The notes beneath the pieces were generated by a model. The model saw only the letters and a list, made by a program, of their open reading frames with translations. It ran no database searches and was not told the origin of the DNA. Below are positions 25,655 through 33,887 of a stretch of 64,000 nt of DNA, piece by piece. The translations under genes were made by a program, and so were the position numbers. How positions within the stretch are numbered: position 1 is the stretch's first letter; each line of letters opens with the position of its first letter. Source of the DNA: Armatimonadota bacterium. Its GTDB lineage: Bacteria > Armatimonadota > Fimbriimonadia > Fimbriimonadales > ATM1. The stretch covers positions 310,001-374,000 of the forward strand of contig QEUM01000004.1 in the NCBI GenBank assembly GCA_003577165.1, read 5' to 3'.

Positions 25655-26554
25655 GTGGGGTTTCAACCGAATCGGCTCGTTCTAGAGTCCGGCCAGAGGC
25701 TGGTCATGGACTGCTTCGGCAGGAGCCATGGCCTCCGTCTCGCGCTGCGACCGGCCCGCCGCTGCCTGTTCGTGAAGGACCCCGAGGTCCCATCGCTCCA
25801 GGTGGAGCTGAGCAAACCGGCCTTCGCGGCCCTCGTTCGCGACGACGACACAGGATCTCGGCCGGTACTGGTGCTCGAGACGGACACGATCAGCCCCGGA
25901 ATCCGGGAGTTGTACCGATTGCACGACATACCGTTTGTCGATGCCGAGCAGTCCCCGAAGGGCGCCATCCTTCGATTTGACCGGAGTGGACTCGCCGCGA
26001 AGTTTCAAGCCGACGCTGAACAGGTCGGACGGTGCGCCCAGACCATCGTTGACTGGGCGCTGGACAATACGACCACGGGCACGGGTCGGCTCCTCCGCTC
26101 TCCCGCCGAGGCTCTGGTCTACCGAGCACTCAGTTCTGCGACAGAGGACCTTGGCCTCGACCTGCACCACCACGTCCCGTTCGGCTACGCGGCTGGCTAT
26201 CGGCCCGACCTGCCTCGCAGCATCGCCCGCCACGCGGTCGAACTTCTGGCTGTGCGTTCGGCCTCCTCGGACCCTCAGTGTTCGGTCGTGCTCCCGGTTC
26301 GAGTTACGGACACGGCTGGGGGAGGCCATCACAGGGAGCCCGAGAGGGAGCAGGAGGTCGCCGAATTTGTCTGCTTTGTCTCGATGCCGATGGCAGCCTA
26401 TGAGTTCGGTGAGGAGGGCTGTTCGATTACATACAGCCTGGATGGGTTCGAAGAGCGGACCGTCTCTCCGCAGGACGAGTGCGAGATGGTGACGGCCAGC
26501 CGGAGCCTGATCGAGGCGGCCTGTGCGCACATCGGAATCGCTCCGGCGCGCTAA
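25655..26554 (+). CDS. Hypothetical protein, unrecognised
   Basis: I do not recognise this 299-residue protein. It looks cytoplasmic, with no signal or membrane segment. Visible pieces are a beta-rich N-terminal half (LALRPARRCLFVKDPEVPSL, RPVLVLETD), a helix-rich middle (AEALVYRALSSATEDLGLDLHHHV) and a strand CSVVLPVRV, an order loosely like restriction-endonuclease-fold proteins, although no PD-ExK motif is evident. GTG is the first start, with TAGCCT 9 nt before it. The codon choice (many CGG, GCC, CTC) seems to differ from neighbouring genes. Confidence 0.65.
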   Translation: MGFQPNRLVLESGQRLVMDCFGRSHGLRLALRPARRCLFVKDPEVPSLQVELSKPAFAALVRDDDTGSRPVLVLETDTISPGIRELYRLHDIPFVDAEQSPKGAILRFDRSGLAAKFQADAEQVGRCAQTIVDWALDNTTTGTGRLLRSPAEALVYRALSSATEDLGLDLHHHVPFGYAAGYRPDLPRSIARHAVELLAVRSASSDPQCSVVLPVRVTDTAGGGHHREPEREQEVAEFVCFVSMPMAAYEFGEEGCSITYSLDGFEERTVSPQDECEMVTASRSLIEAACAHIGIAPAR

Positions 26555-26615
26555 AATGCCCCACAGACTCTCCGCAACGATTTCCACGGACGGAAATCTA
26601 ACGCGATAGGTGACG

Positions 26616-28211
26616 ATGCGAACGATTCGCCTTGCAGGAGCGGCGCTACTGCCATGGATGGCGACAGCGACGGCGTTCGGGACGGTGGATGTCCCCGTAC
26701 CGGTGCGCCTCGCGATGTTCGGGCTTCCCGAGAATCTGTCACCCCCGGCGGTCCGGCTGGGTGATGAGTGTTTCCTACCGCTGGAGCACGCGAGGAAAGC
26801 GGGCTGGAAGGTGGAGCTTTCCGGTGAGAAGGCGACCGTCACTGTTGGTGGCACTCGAGTCGCGGCCTTTTGCCGCAAGATCAGTCAGCAGAACTGTCTT
26901 CCCGTCCGGTCCATCGCGGAGTCGGCAGGCGGATTGACGGAGTGGACTGGAGACACCTCCCTGGTTGTGTGTTCGCGGATCAAGCGAATCGAGGTTGAAA
27001 ACGCATCGATCCTGGTGGAGGGAACTCTCCCGGTGCGTGCGCAGTTCCTGTTGCTCGAATCGCCACGCCGATTGGTGCTCGACGTGTCTCCTGCAAAACT
27101 CGACAGGGCGAAGCCGCCGACAACTTCTGGAAGTTTCCGTTACTCGCAATTCGATTCATCCACCGTACGCGTTGTTGCAGAACTCGACGATGAGCCTTCG
27201 CTTGTCAAGCCGGTAACCGGCGAGAGAACCGCGAAAGTGTTTTGGCGCGGAGCGAAGTCCGTCAAGGTGTCGAAGATCGATTTCGCATCCCAGCCGCCGC
27301 CAGAGCCGTTCAAAATCGGTGGCCTGCTTCTAACCGTGGACACGCCTGAACTTGCAATCGTGCAGATTCCCGTGTCAGGCGCGGCGAACTGGAGGTTCTC
27401 CGCAAAGAGAGACGGCAACGGCGTGTACTGGATTGACTTTCCGAGCGCTGAGTCTCTCGAAGACTCGAATCCCCGTGAGATTGTTGGATCGGCCGTCCGA
27501 TCTGCGCGGGTCCTCCCTCGACAAGGGGGGGGCTACACGCTGAGAGTAGAGACGGCAGGACCAATGGGAGTAAGGGTCGGAGTTGTCGGCCCGAACCTTG
27601 AAGTGAGGTTCACCAAGCCGCGAGGCGCGGGCGGCACGCTCGCCGGCAAGACGATTGTGCTGGACGCAGGTCATGGTGGGCGTGACGCCGGGGCAGTGGG
27701 CCGTTTCGGTGAACAGGAGATTCGGGAGAAAGACCTCACTTTGGCGATTACGAAGCGGATTGCCTCCATACTGGAAGCGGAAGGCACGACGGTCGTGATG
27801 ACGCGCGAGGAGGACACTTATGTCGAACTCTACAGCCGACCAGAACTCGCGAACTCGTGTAACGCCGACTTCTTCATCAGCATTCACATTAACTCGAACA
27901 CAGTCGTCAACAGCAAGTCCGGAACGTTTACGTATTTCCATATGGACGTCCCGGACTCCAGACTCCTCGCGGATTGCATCCAGGCTGAGATCGCAAGGGT
28001 GTCCGGCCTCCCAGACAACGGATCGAGAAGTGACAGAACTCTTTACGACACAGGCCTGGCGGTGCTGAGAGCTTCAGTCATGCCAGCGGTTCTGGTCGAA
28101 ATCGCGTACATCAATCACGAAGGCGATGTGCGAAGGCTTTTAGACGAGGCATTTCAGCAAGCGGTCGCAGAAGCCGTCGTGAAAGGCCTTAGAGAGTACA
28201 TCGGTGGGTAA
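26616..28211 (+). CDS. amiC: N-acetylmuramoyl-L-alanine amidase with AMIN domain
   Basis: The 531-residue protein has a signal peptide (about 1-22) and a copper-amine-oxidase-N-like domain (about 30-110, FLPLEHARKAGWKVEL and LPVRSIAESAGG). AMIN-type beta-sandwich regions follow (about 120-330), then a zinc amidase domain (about 345-530) with DAGHGGRDAGA, a Glu in the EKDLTLAI region, SIHINSN and VLVEIAYINH. It cleaves the bond between MurNAc and the stem peptide, probably at the septum. GTG at 26610 is an alternative start. It overlaps the GerMN gene. Confidence 0.92.
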   Translation: MRTIRLAGAALLPWMATATAFGTVDVPVPVRLAMFGLPENLSPPAVRLGDECFLPLEHARKAGWKVELSGEKATVTVGGTRVAAFCRKISQQNCLPVRSIAESAGGLTEWTGDTSLVVCSRIKRIEVENASILVEGTLPVRAQFLLLESPRRLVLDVSPAKLDRAKPPTTSGSFRYSQFDSSTVRVVAELDDEPSLVKPVTGERTAKVFWRGAKSVKVSKIDFASQPPPEPFKIGGLLLTVDTPELAIVQIPVSGAANWRFSAKRDGNGVYWIDFPSAESLEDSNPREIVGSAVRSARVLPRQGGGYTLRVETAGPMGVRVGVVGPNLEVRFTKPRGAGGTLAGKTIVLDAGHGGRDAGAVGRFGEQEIREKDLTLAITKRIASILEAEGTTVVMTREEDTYVELYSRPELANSCNADFFISIHINSNTVVNSKSGTFTYFHMDVPDSRLLADCIQAEIARVSGLPDNGSRSDRTLYDTGLAVLRASVMPAVLVEIAYINHEGDVRRLLDEAFQQAVAEAVVKGLREYIGG

Positions 28212-28740
28212 GAAGAAGTCGCGAGCCGGCTGGGTGGTTCCGATCCTTGCGATCGCCGGGTTCCTTGCGCTCGCCTACTACGCAAAGTACGGCCCTCCTG
28301 CTGACGTGCCTCGAAAGGACGTGGACAAGCCTTCCGGGCCTGAAAACCGGTCGAAACCAATTCAACAGAACGCGAAGACCGTCCTCGTTCCTCGGGCGAT
28401 CGAAAAAGGCGGAGAAGTCGAGTGGGTGACGGAGCCGAAAGAAGTTGCCGGAGATCGCGACCCGGTGATAGTTGCTGTCGACTCGTTCCTGCAATCCTCG
28501 GGAATCGCTAAGGACGCGCACCTCGCTTCTACGCGTCTCGACGGTGACACGCTTTCGCTTCACTTCGAGGGACTCACGGCGAAAGGCTACGGGTCCGACG
28601 ATGAAGCGACCCTGATCAAGGGGATCCTCAAAGCAGTTCAGCAGAATTCGAGCGCGAAGCGCGCCGTTTTCTTCGAAGGCGAAGAGCGTTTGCTATCTCT
28701 CGGGATGATCGACCTTTCGGAGCCTCAGCCAGTTCGCTGA
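28204..28740 (+). CDS. GerMN-domain membrane-anchored protein
   Basis: The 178-residue protein has one N-terminal membrane helix (about 10-27, GWVVPILAIAGFLALAYY), a Pro-rich linker and a GerMN-like domain (about 85-170, DTLSLHFEGL and GSDDEATLIKGILKAVQQ). Such domains commonly accompany N-acetylmuramoyl amidases, as here: the GTG start lies inside the amidase 3' end, 8 bp before its last base. It probably acts with the amidase in cell-wall remodelling. The 3' end overlaps the convergent PAP2 gene by 16 bp. Confidence 0.85.
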   Translation: MGKKKSRAGWVVPILAIAGFLALAYYAKYGPPADVPRKDVDKPSGPENRSKPIQQNAKTVLVPRAIEKGGEVEWVTEPKEVAGDRDPVIVAVDSFLQSSGIAKDAHLASTRLDGDTLSLHFEGLTAKGYGSDDEATLIKGILKAVQQNSSAKRAVFFEGEERLLSLGMIDLSEPQPVR

Positions 28741-29279
28741 AGACTGCGACGAGTTCGAATCAGATCCCAAACCTTGCAAATGACGAATCCGCACAAGGCC
28801 CCCCCTGCCCAGCCCAGAATCACCTGAGAAGGATAGTGCGCGCCGACATAGATGCGCGAGACGCCGGTCAGAAACGCGACCAGCGTCCAAGCTCCCCCCC
28901 ACCCCTTTCCGCACCGGAGCCAGAAGACGGTCGCCACTGCAGCCATGTTCGCAGCATGTGCGCTCATCGTGCCCGCGCTCGTGAGCAGAGGTCCCATAAC
29001 ATGGGCGTCGGCGAGTTCTGCCGGAGGGCGAGGGAACGGCAGCCCGCGCTTAAAGGCATCGGACAGAAGGTTCGCCAACGGAAAGGCGAGCAGCGCCTGG
29101 ACGACCGCAGGGCGGCGGCGCGAATCGAAGAGCAAAAGCATGGCCAGGGCAGCGAGAGAGAGCCTCAACCACGTTTCCTTGACTCCCAAACTGAAGAACC
29201 AAAAGACGGGATCGAGCAGGCCGCTCTGCAAGTCATGGTTGATCCAGTGGAAAACCGCGCGGTCCCATGGACCCAACAT
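28725..29279 (-). CDS. PAP2-family membrane phosphatase
   Basis: The 184-residue protein has about five hydrophobic spans and the three PAP2 motifs: KRGLPFPRP, SAGTMSAHAAN (the usual PSGH, altered to MSAH) and SRIYVGAHYPSQVILGW. It would dephosphorylate a lipid phosphate such as undecaprenyl pyrophosphate or phosphatidate. The ATG lies 6 nt after TATAAT. Confidence 0.88.
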   Translation of the reverse strand: MLGPWDRAVFHWINHDLQSGLLDPVFWFFSLGVKETWLRLSLAALAMLLLFDSRRRPAVVQALLAFPLANLLSDAFKRGLPFPRPPAELADAHVMGPLLTSAGTMSAHAANMAAVATVFWLRCGKGWGGAWTLVAFLTGVSRIYVGAHYPSQVILGWAGGALCGFVICKVWDLIRTRRSLQRTG

Positions 29280-29285
29280 GGGCTG

Positions 29286-29291
29286 ATTATA
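29286..29291 (-). promoter_or_regulatory. -10 box TATAAT inside a divergent promoter region
   Basis: TATAAT ends 6 nt before the PAP2 ATG at 29279. On the opposite strand CATAAT (29317-29322) ends 6 nt before a GTG (29329), so two leaderless genes may diverge from a 49-bp region. Confidence 0.55.
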
Positions 29292-29328
29292 CGGTCCGAA
29301 GGTGAGTGGGCCGTTTCATAATGGCAGC

Positions 29329-31308
29329 GTGGTCTCCCTTGGCTTCGATAGAGATGAGACGACGAGGAAGGTCCGAGCCGGAGTCGTTGGCTGGATCGCG
29401 GGACAGACTCTTGGGGCGCCGCTTCAGGGACGGCGCGACTGGGCGAACGTCAACTTCTACTCTCCGGTGCCGTCCAGCATGGCTCCCACCTTTGGCGTCG
29501 ACTCTACTGTCGCTTACTTGGCAGGTGTCGAGAGCGATTCACGCCCCGAGTCTCTCGAGTCGATTTGGCGCGCTCGGTTGTCGTACGGGCCCGAGGCTGC
29601 GCGCTTCGCGCTGCGCAACCTGCGCCGTGGACTCCGCCCGCCGATGTCTGGTTCGTTCGACAATCCTTTCTTCGATGATGCGAGCGCGATGCAGCGCGCG
29701 CCGTTTTGGGGATTCCTCTTTTGCGGCAGGCCCGGAGAAGCTGCGAAGTGGGCCTATTGGGACGCCTCACTCGATCACGCTGGCGACGCCGTGTGGGCGT
29801 GTGCGTATTGGGCGGCAGCGATCGCGCTTGCACCCTTCATCTCCGACGTCGCGGACTGCCTCCAAGCCGCGGAGGCCGCTCTCCCGCCGAACACGGGCCT
29901 CCGCGAGGTCAGTTCTGGAGTGAGGTCGATGCATGCTTCTGGAAGCGATTGGCAAGACAGCCGATCGAGAGTGCTGGAACTTTGGGGGGGGGTCATACCT
30001 GAAGAGGCTCTCGCCGCTCACGGCTTCGCATCCGTGGCATCCGTCTACGGTGGCGGCGACTTTCGGACGACTGCGAGAATCGCGGCGGGTTGCGGAGGAT
30101 CGGCCATCGAAGCATGCGGATGCGCGTGCGCCCTCGTCGCGGCTTGTTCTGGAGACGTGCCTGCAGACTGGCTGGCGCCACTGGGTGAAGCCCTGATCGT
30201 TTCCGCGGCCGTGACAGAAACCAAATTGCCGGCAACCATCGACGCGTTCTGCACGAGCGTGATCGAGAAACTGGAACTCCTTGCCGGAGGGGGGGAAGCG
30301 CTCTGGGCGCAAGAGCCTTCGCCCGTTGAGGAGCCCTCAGCGGATCAGGAAGTTCCCACGGTTGAAACGACCTCTGTGACCGAGGCAACTCCGACCGTGG
30401 CCGCTCCTACAGTGGCCGCACTCAAGCCACAGCCTATTGTAGACTTCTCAGAAGTGCAGGCGCTGCACAGCCGCTCGCGGGATATGTCCTGCATCGTGAA
30501 CGAAGCCTTTCGGATTTGTGTTCAATATCCCGATGGACCGACGGTCGGCCGAGCCAACACATGCGTCGCCGCCATCTCCGTGGAGAATCGGTCGGCAACG
30601 GATCGGGTGGTGGATCTTCAAGTCGCGGCTCCTAAGGAATGGACGATCGCGCATCGGGGGCAAAAGACGAAAATCGAACCGGGCGGCGCCCACTCGTTCG
30701 GAGTTGTTGCCAAGCCTCCTGCGAATCAGGAAGAGATTCCTGTCACGCTTTCGATTCTCGTTGGAGGCATCGAGCACTCGGCGCCCTTCTTCTCGCCACA
30801 AGTCTGGTGGGTAACGGGGCCATTCGCTAATGAAGAGCGACAAGGCTATGCGAAAGAGTATTCGCCCGAATTAGTCACCGACCCGGACGCTGTTTTTGGC
30901 GGCCGTTCTGATCTCGTCTGCAAGTGGGAGCGGCGAAGGTTTCAGGGATGCAGGCTCGACCTCGAACCCTTTTTCATGGATGCGCCGGGAGTCCTCTACT
31001 TGACCACGCGTGCAAAGTTTGAGCCGGGCAGATACAGACTGGTTTTGGCGTCGCCTGTCGGACACGTCGTGTGGATAGACGGCGCGAAGGTCGCTTGGTA
31101 TCAGGACACCCATCGTCCCTATCCCGTTTCGAAGCCCCCGTACTCGATTGAGTTCTCATCCGAAGGGGAGACGACGTTCCTGATCAAGTCTCTGAGAAAC
31201 AAGCCCAAAGTTCTGCCAACTTGGCTCTACTTCCTCGATGCGTCCGGCAACATCGTGGAGCCGATCGAGTTTTCCCAGCCAGGTCGGCCCGCTTCGGTCG
31301 TTGGGTAG
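29329..31308 (+). CDS. ADP-ribosylglycohydrolase-like protein with C-terminal beta domains
   Basis: The N-terminal half (about 1-330) resembles the all-helical ADP-ribosylglycohydrolase (DraG) fold: KVRAGVVGWIAGQTLGAPL at the start, FGVDSTVAYLAGVES in the place of the first metal motif, ASLDHAGDAVWACAYWAAAIAL and GGDFRTTARIAAGCGG later. Several metal Asp residues look altered, so activity is uncertain. A Pro/Thr/Glu-rich linker (about 335-385) leads to a NEW3-like beta domain (VDLQVAAPKEWTIAHRGQK) and a C-terminal sandwich. There is no signal peptide. I prefer the GTG at 29329, 6 nt after CATAAT; GTG at 29302 would add nine residues. Confidence 0.7.
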   Translation: MVSLGFDRDETTRKVRAGVVGWIAGQTLGAPLQGRRDWANVNFYSPVPSSMAPTFGVDSTVAYLAGVESDSRPESLESIWRARLSYGPEAARFALRNLRRGLRPPMSGSFDNPFFDDASAMQRAPFWGFLFCGRPGEAAKWAYWDASLDHAGDAVWACAYWAAAIALAPFISDVADCLQAAEAALPPNTGLREVSSGVRSMHASGSDWQDSRSRVLELWGGVIPEEALAAHGFASVASVYGGGDFRTTARIAAGCGGSAIEACGCACALVAACSGDVPADWLAPLGEALIVSAAVTETKLPATIDAFCTSVIEKLELLAGGGEALWAQEPSPVEEPSADQEVPTVETTSVTEATPTVAAPTVAALKPQPIVDFSEVQALHSRSRDMSCIVNEAFRICVQYPDGPTVGRANTCVAAISVENRSATDRVVDLQVAAPKEWTIAHRGQKTKIEPGGAHSFGVVAKPPANQEEIPVTLSILVGGIEHSAPFFSPQVWWVTGPFANEERQGYAKEYSPELVTDPDAVFGGRSDLVCKWERRRFQGCRLDLEPFFMDAPGVLYLTTRAKFEPGRYRLVLASPVGHVVWIDGAKVAWYQDTHRPYPVSKPPYSIEFSSEGETTFLIKSLRNKPKVLPTWLYFLDASGNIVEPIEFSQPGRPASVVG

Positions 31309-31320
31309 AGTTTCGAGCGC

Positions 31321-31395
31321 GGGCGATTAGCTCAGTGGTAGAGCGCCTCCCTTACAAGGAGGATGTCGGGGGTTCAAGTCCCTCATCGCCCACCA
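31321..31395 (+). tRNA. tRNA-Val (UAC)
   Basis: The 75-nt tRNA folds fully: acceptor GGGCGAT/ATCGCCC, anticodon stem CCTCC/GGAGG with loop CTTACAA (anticodon TAC), T arm GGGGG-TTCAAGT-CCCTC, discriminator A and encoded CCA. TAGAGT lies 9 nt upstream as a possible -10. Confidence 0.97.
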
Positions 31396-31420
31396 CTCCC
31401 AACCTAAGTGTGATCGGCGG

Positions 31421-31801
31421 CTAAGCGACGGCGATCGCTTCGATCTCGATCAGAACGTCCCTCGGAAGTCCAACCACGGAATATGTTGCCCGCGCTGGTG
31501 GGTTCTCTCCGACGAATTCCCCGTAGATCTCGTTCACGGCGGCGAAGTCCTTCATGTCCTTGAGAAGGATCGTCGTTTTGACGAGGTTGGCGGGACTCAG
31601 TCCGGCGGCAGCCAAAATGGCCTTGAGGTTGTCGCACGCTTGCTTCGCTTGTGCCTCGATCCCGCCCTCGACGAGAACTCCGTCGGACGTGAGTGGAATC
31701 TGCCCGCTGAGGAATAGGAATCGGCCTTCTGCGAGGATGGCCTGACTATAGGGCCCAATCGCGGCGGGCGCGTCGGATGTGGAGATGGCTTGCCGAACCA
31801 T
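31421..31801 (-). CDS. ridA: RidA-family imine/enamine deaminase
   Basis: The 126-residue protein matches the family length. It contains IGPYSQAI (about 15-22), FLFLSGQIPL, the helix QAKQACDNLKAILAAAG, FAAVNEIYGEFVGENPPARATY with the substrate-contacting Arg near 104, and LIEIEAIAVA at the end. RidA hydrolyses reactive enamines made by PLP enzymes. I chose the ATG at 31801 because TAGAAT ends 7 nt before it and the next upstream ATG lies inside that box. Confidence 0.93.
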   Translation of the reverse strand: MVRQAISTSDAPAAIGPYSQAILAEGRFLFLSGQIPLTSDGVLVEGGIEAQAKQACDNLKAILAAAGLSPANLVKTTILLKDMKDFAAVNEIYGEFVGENPPARATYSVVGLPRDVLIEIEAIAVA

Positions 31802-31808
31802 GTGTGCC

Positions 31809-31814
31809 ATTCTA
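31809..31814 (-). promoter_or_regulatory. -10 box TAGAAT, leaderless ridA
   Basis: TAGAAT ends 7 nt before the ridA ATG with no Shine-Dalgarno between. It also rules out the ATG at 31810, which lies within the box. Confidence 0.5.
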
Positions 31815-31857
31815 CATGGAGCGCGTCGTCGTAGTACGGCGTCTGCAGAGGCAGAGA

Positions 31858-32436
31858 ATGGACGATCACGGTACGAACCCTGAGGCAAGTCAGAACATCC
31901 GAGCAGTTGAAGACTCGTTCGTTCGCGAGTGGGGCGTTATGAGTTCCCGCTGGGGAATTGCGCCCACGGTCGCTCGAATCCACGCTTTGATGTTCTTGGC
32001 CGGACAACCCTTCACTCCAGAAGAGTTGATGGAGAGGATTCGCGCACCCAAAGATGAAGTGCTTCAAAGCCTCAGTGTTCTGGTGGATTGGGGCGTTGTT
32101 AAGAAGAAAGGCGAAGAGCCCGAACCAGTGGCCTACTTCACGGACATGGACGCAATTCAGACAATCGCGCAAGTGGTGAGACAAAGAAAGCACCGCGAAC
32201 TCGATCCCACCGTCTCAGCCATCGAGGGCTGCTTAGGACAACTTGGTGAAGCCGACGCTGACCCGAAGGCGCAGGCCGTGAAAAGAAGGCTGACGGAACT
32301 ACTGGACGTGTTCGATTTCCTCGACATGGCGTACCAATTCGCGTTTGCCTCCGACTCGACGTTTCGAAAACTCGTGACCAAGCGGCGAGAAATCCGTGCC
32401 ATGCTTCAGTCTGCGATGCCGGGTGAAGGCGCATGA
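31858..32436 (+). CDS. GbsR/MarR-type transcriptional regulator
   Basis: The 192-residue protein has the GbsR layout: AVEDSFVREWGVMSSRWGI, a winged helix-turn-helix (TVARIHALMFLAGQPFTPEELMERI, then KDEVLQSLSVLVDWGVVKK) and a helical dimer region to the C-terminus. Members bind choline-type ligands or regulate osmolyte, metal or membrane-transport genes. GAGG lies 6 nt before the ATG. It is divergent from ridA across 56 bp, so it may control ridA or its own promoter. Confidence 0.85.
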   Translation: MDDHGTNPEASQNIRAVEDSFVREWGVMSSRWGIAPTVARIHALMFLAGQPFTPEELMERIRAPKDEVLQSLSVLVDWGVVKKKGEEPEPVAYFTDMDAIQTIAQVVRQRKHRELDPTVSAIEGCLGQLGEADADPKAQAVKRRLTELLDVFDFLDMAYQFAFASDSTFRKLVTKRREIRAMLQSAMPGEGA

Positions 32437-32467
32437 CGGAGTCGGTGCGATGAGGCGGTAGGAGGTC

Positions 32468-32788
32468 GTGAAGAACTTCGTGAGATCAGGAGCGGCGGCC
32501 AGCTTCGCGCTGAGCATGCTCCTGCTTTTCGCTCTGCGCTTTGCTCTGCGATCGCCTCTGTTCCTGGTGCTTTGCGCCGGCGGGAGCCTGTTCTTCCTCT
32601 TGCGTGGTTTCCTATTATTGAGGCGTGATCCTTACGATCTCGGACTTCTGCGAGAAGTTCATGAACGAGACCAGTTGCCGGCATCCGAAGCGGAGGAAGC
32701 GCCAGACGACGCGGTGTACTGCCGTCACTGTCATGAGGCCTATCCTGCGAGTTGCCTTCAGTGTCCTCGCTGCGGGCGGACTTCATGA
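32468..32788 (+). CDS. Small membrane protein with C-terminal zinc ribbon
   Basis: The 106-residue protein has two hydrophobic segments (about 9-30 and 32-50) and a soluble tail ending YCRHCHEAYPASCLQCPRCG, five Cys plus one His, enough for a zinc ribbon. The function is unknown. AGGAGG lies only 2 nt before the GTG, an unusually short spacing, so the start is uncertain. It follows the regulator by 31 bp and may be cotranscribed. Confidence 0.65.
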   Translation: MKNFVRSGAAASFALSMLLLFALRFALRSPLFLVLCAGGSLFFLLRGFLLLRRDPYDLGLLREVHERDQLPASEAEEAPDDAVYCRHCHEAYPASCLQCPRCGRTS

Positions 32789-32796
32789 TGGAGTGA

Positions 32797-33342
32797 CTAC
32801 TTACCGCCGATCCACTCCAACGCCACGACCCTGCGGCGATCGATTCTGTGCTCCTGTCGAATCACTCCGAGCCCCAGTTGATACCAAGTCTTTAACTCGT
32901 GCTTCTTGCCGTCGAAAGTGAATTCGTGAGTGACGAGGATCGAACTCCGGTCCTGCCCCCCTGCACGCAATTTGTCCGGCGCCTGTCGCGCGGTCATCGT
33001 GATTTTGGCCGTTGTCATGCCCCATTGGCACTCCCCGGAATACTCCCACCTTGCGGTCTGCGACGACGCATCCAGCAACCTTAGGGGGGGGTCATAAGAC
33101 GTGCCGAGAAGTTCTGACGCAAGTAGGTCGGAGCCGCTCCAGGCCAACTTGCTGACGCCAGCATCGCTTGTGATTTTCCACCCCCTCGTCGCCCCGACCC
33201 GCACGGGTTCTTCGCATCGAAGTGTCTCGACTCGGTTGATCGCTGGCGTCTGGACGTAGTAAGTCCACGACCTTCCTTCCTCAAGCGGCATCCAATCTGT
33301 GTCGGATCCGCAGCCTGCGAAAAGGAGCATCGCAAAGAACAT
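32797..33342 (-). CDS. Predicted lipoprotein
   Basis: The 181-residue protein begins MFFAMLLFAGC with a lipobox (LFAGC) at Cys11, followed by beta-rich sequence (WMPLEEGRSWTYYVQT; ELKTWYQLGLGVIRQEHRID) of the type seen in DUF3108-like or LolA-like periplasmic proteins; I cannot assign it. ATG at 33405 is an alternative start and would put 21 residues before the hydrophobic segment. It is the last gene of the leftward operon, after rpsR. Confidence 0.7.
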   Translation of the reverse strand: MFFAMLLFAGCGSDTDWMPLEEGRSWTYYVQTPAINRVETLRCEEPVRVGATRGWKITSDAGVSKLAWSGSDLLASELLGTSYDPPLRLLDASSQTARWEYSGECQWGMTTAKITMTARQAPDKLRAGGQDRSSILVTHEFTFDGKKHELKTWYQLGLGVIRQEHRIDRRRVVALEWIGGK

Positions 33343-33417
33343 CGCCCCGCTTGTCCTGGCTGATGACCAGCCTAAGCAACGCGCGGGGCGAGCACGAAAG
33401 CCCATGGAGGGCAAAGA

Positions 33418-33855
33418 CTAATCTCGAGGCGACGAATCCGGCCTGGGGCGGCGTCCTCTGCCGCCGGGCGAGTACTCGCCTCCCCACGACTCAAGCGCCG
33501 TGAATGGAAGCAGAGCCATCTCCCTTGCTCGTCGGATTGCAAGCGAAACCATCCTCTGCTGCTTGGCCGTGTTTCCGGTCTGCCTGGCCGACAGGATCTT
33601 GCCCTGGTCGTTGATGAACCTCCTAAGGATGTCCACGTCGCGGTGCGTCACCACGTCGATCTTGTTGACCGTCAGGAAACTGACTTTTCGCCGCCGCTTG
33701 CCGCGGGGCCGAGGCTCCTTCGGGCCGCCCATTCTGCGGCTGCCCCGGTCCTCTTCCTCTTCGTCCTTGGCAACGTAACTGCGAACGGTCCGGGCTGCCT
33801 TTTCTGCGGCGGACTCCGGCTCGCTGGTCTCCAAGTTGGTTTGTTCGTCGCTCAT
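33418..33855 (-). CDS. rpsR: Ribosomal protein bS18 with N- and C-terminal extensions
   Basis: The conserved S18 core (about 57-117) is clear: RRKVSFLTVNKIDVVTHRD, LRRFINDQGKILSARQTG, KQQRMVSLAIRRAREMALLPF. bS18 binds S6 and the central domain of 16S rRNA. At 145 residues it is about twice the usual size, owing to an acidic N-terminal extension (DEEEED) and a Gly/Arg tail (GGRGRRPRPDS). It lies apart from rpsF, ssb and rplI, 32 bp after the amidohydrolase gene. The frame is open further upstream, but the Met at 33855 opens the recognisable extension. Confidence 0.92.
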   Translation of the reverse strand: MSDEQTNLETSEPESAAEKAARTVRSYVAKDEEEEDRGSRRMGGPKEPRPRGKRRRKVSFLTVNKIDVVTHRDVDILRRFINDQGKILSARQTGNTAKQQRMVSLAIRRAREMALLPFTALESWGGEYSPGGRGRRPRPDSSPRD

Positions 33856-33887
33856 GTCTGTGAATCGCCAGGCTCGGCGGACGCGGA

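Noticed and set aside
25682-26878. 398-codon minus-strand open frame
   Set aside because: It crosses both the 25655 gene and the amidase 5' end, which has clear family motifs; the translation is compositionally random.
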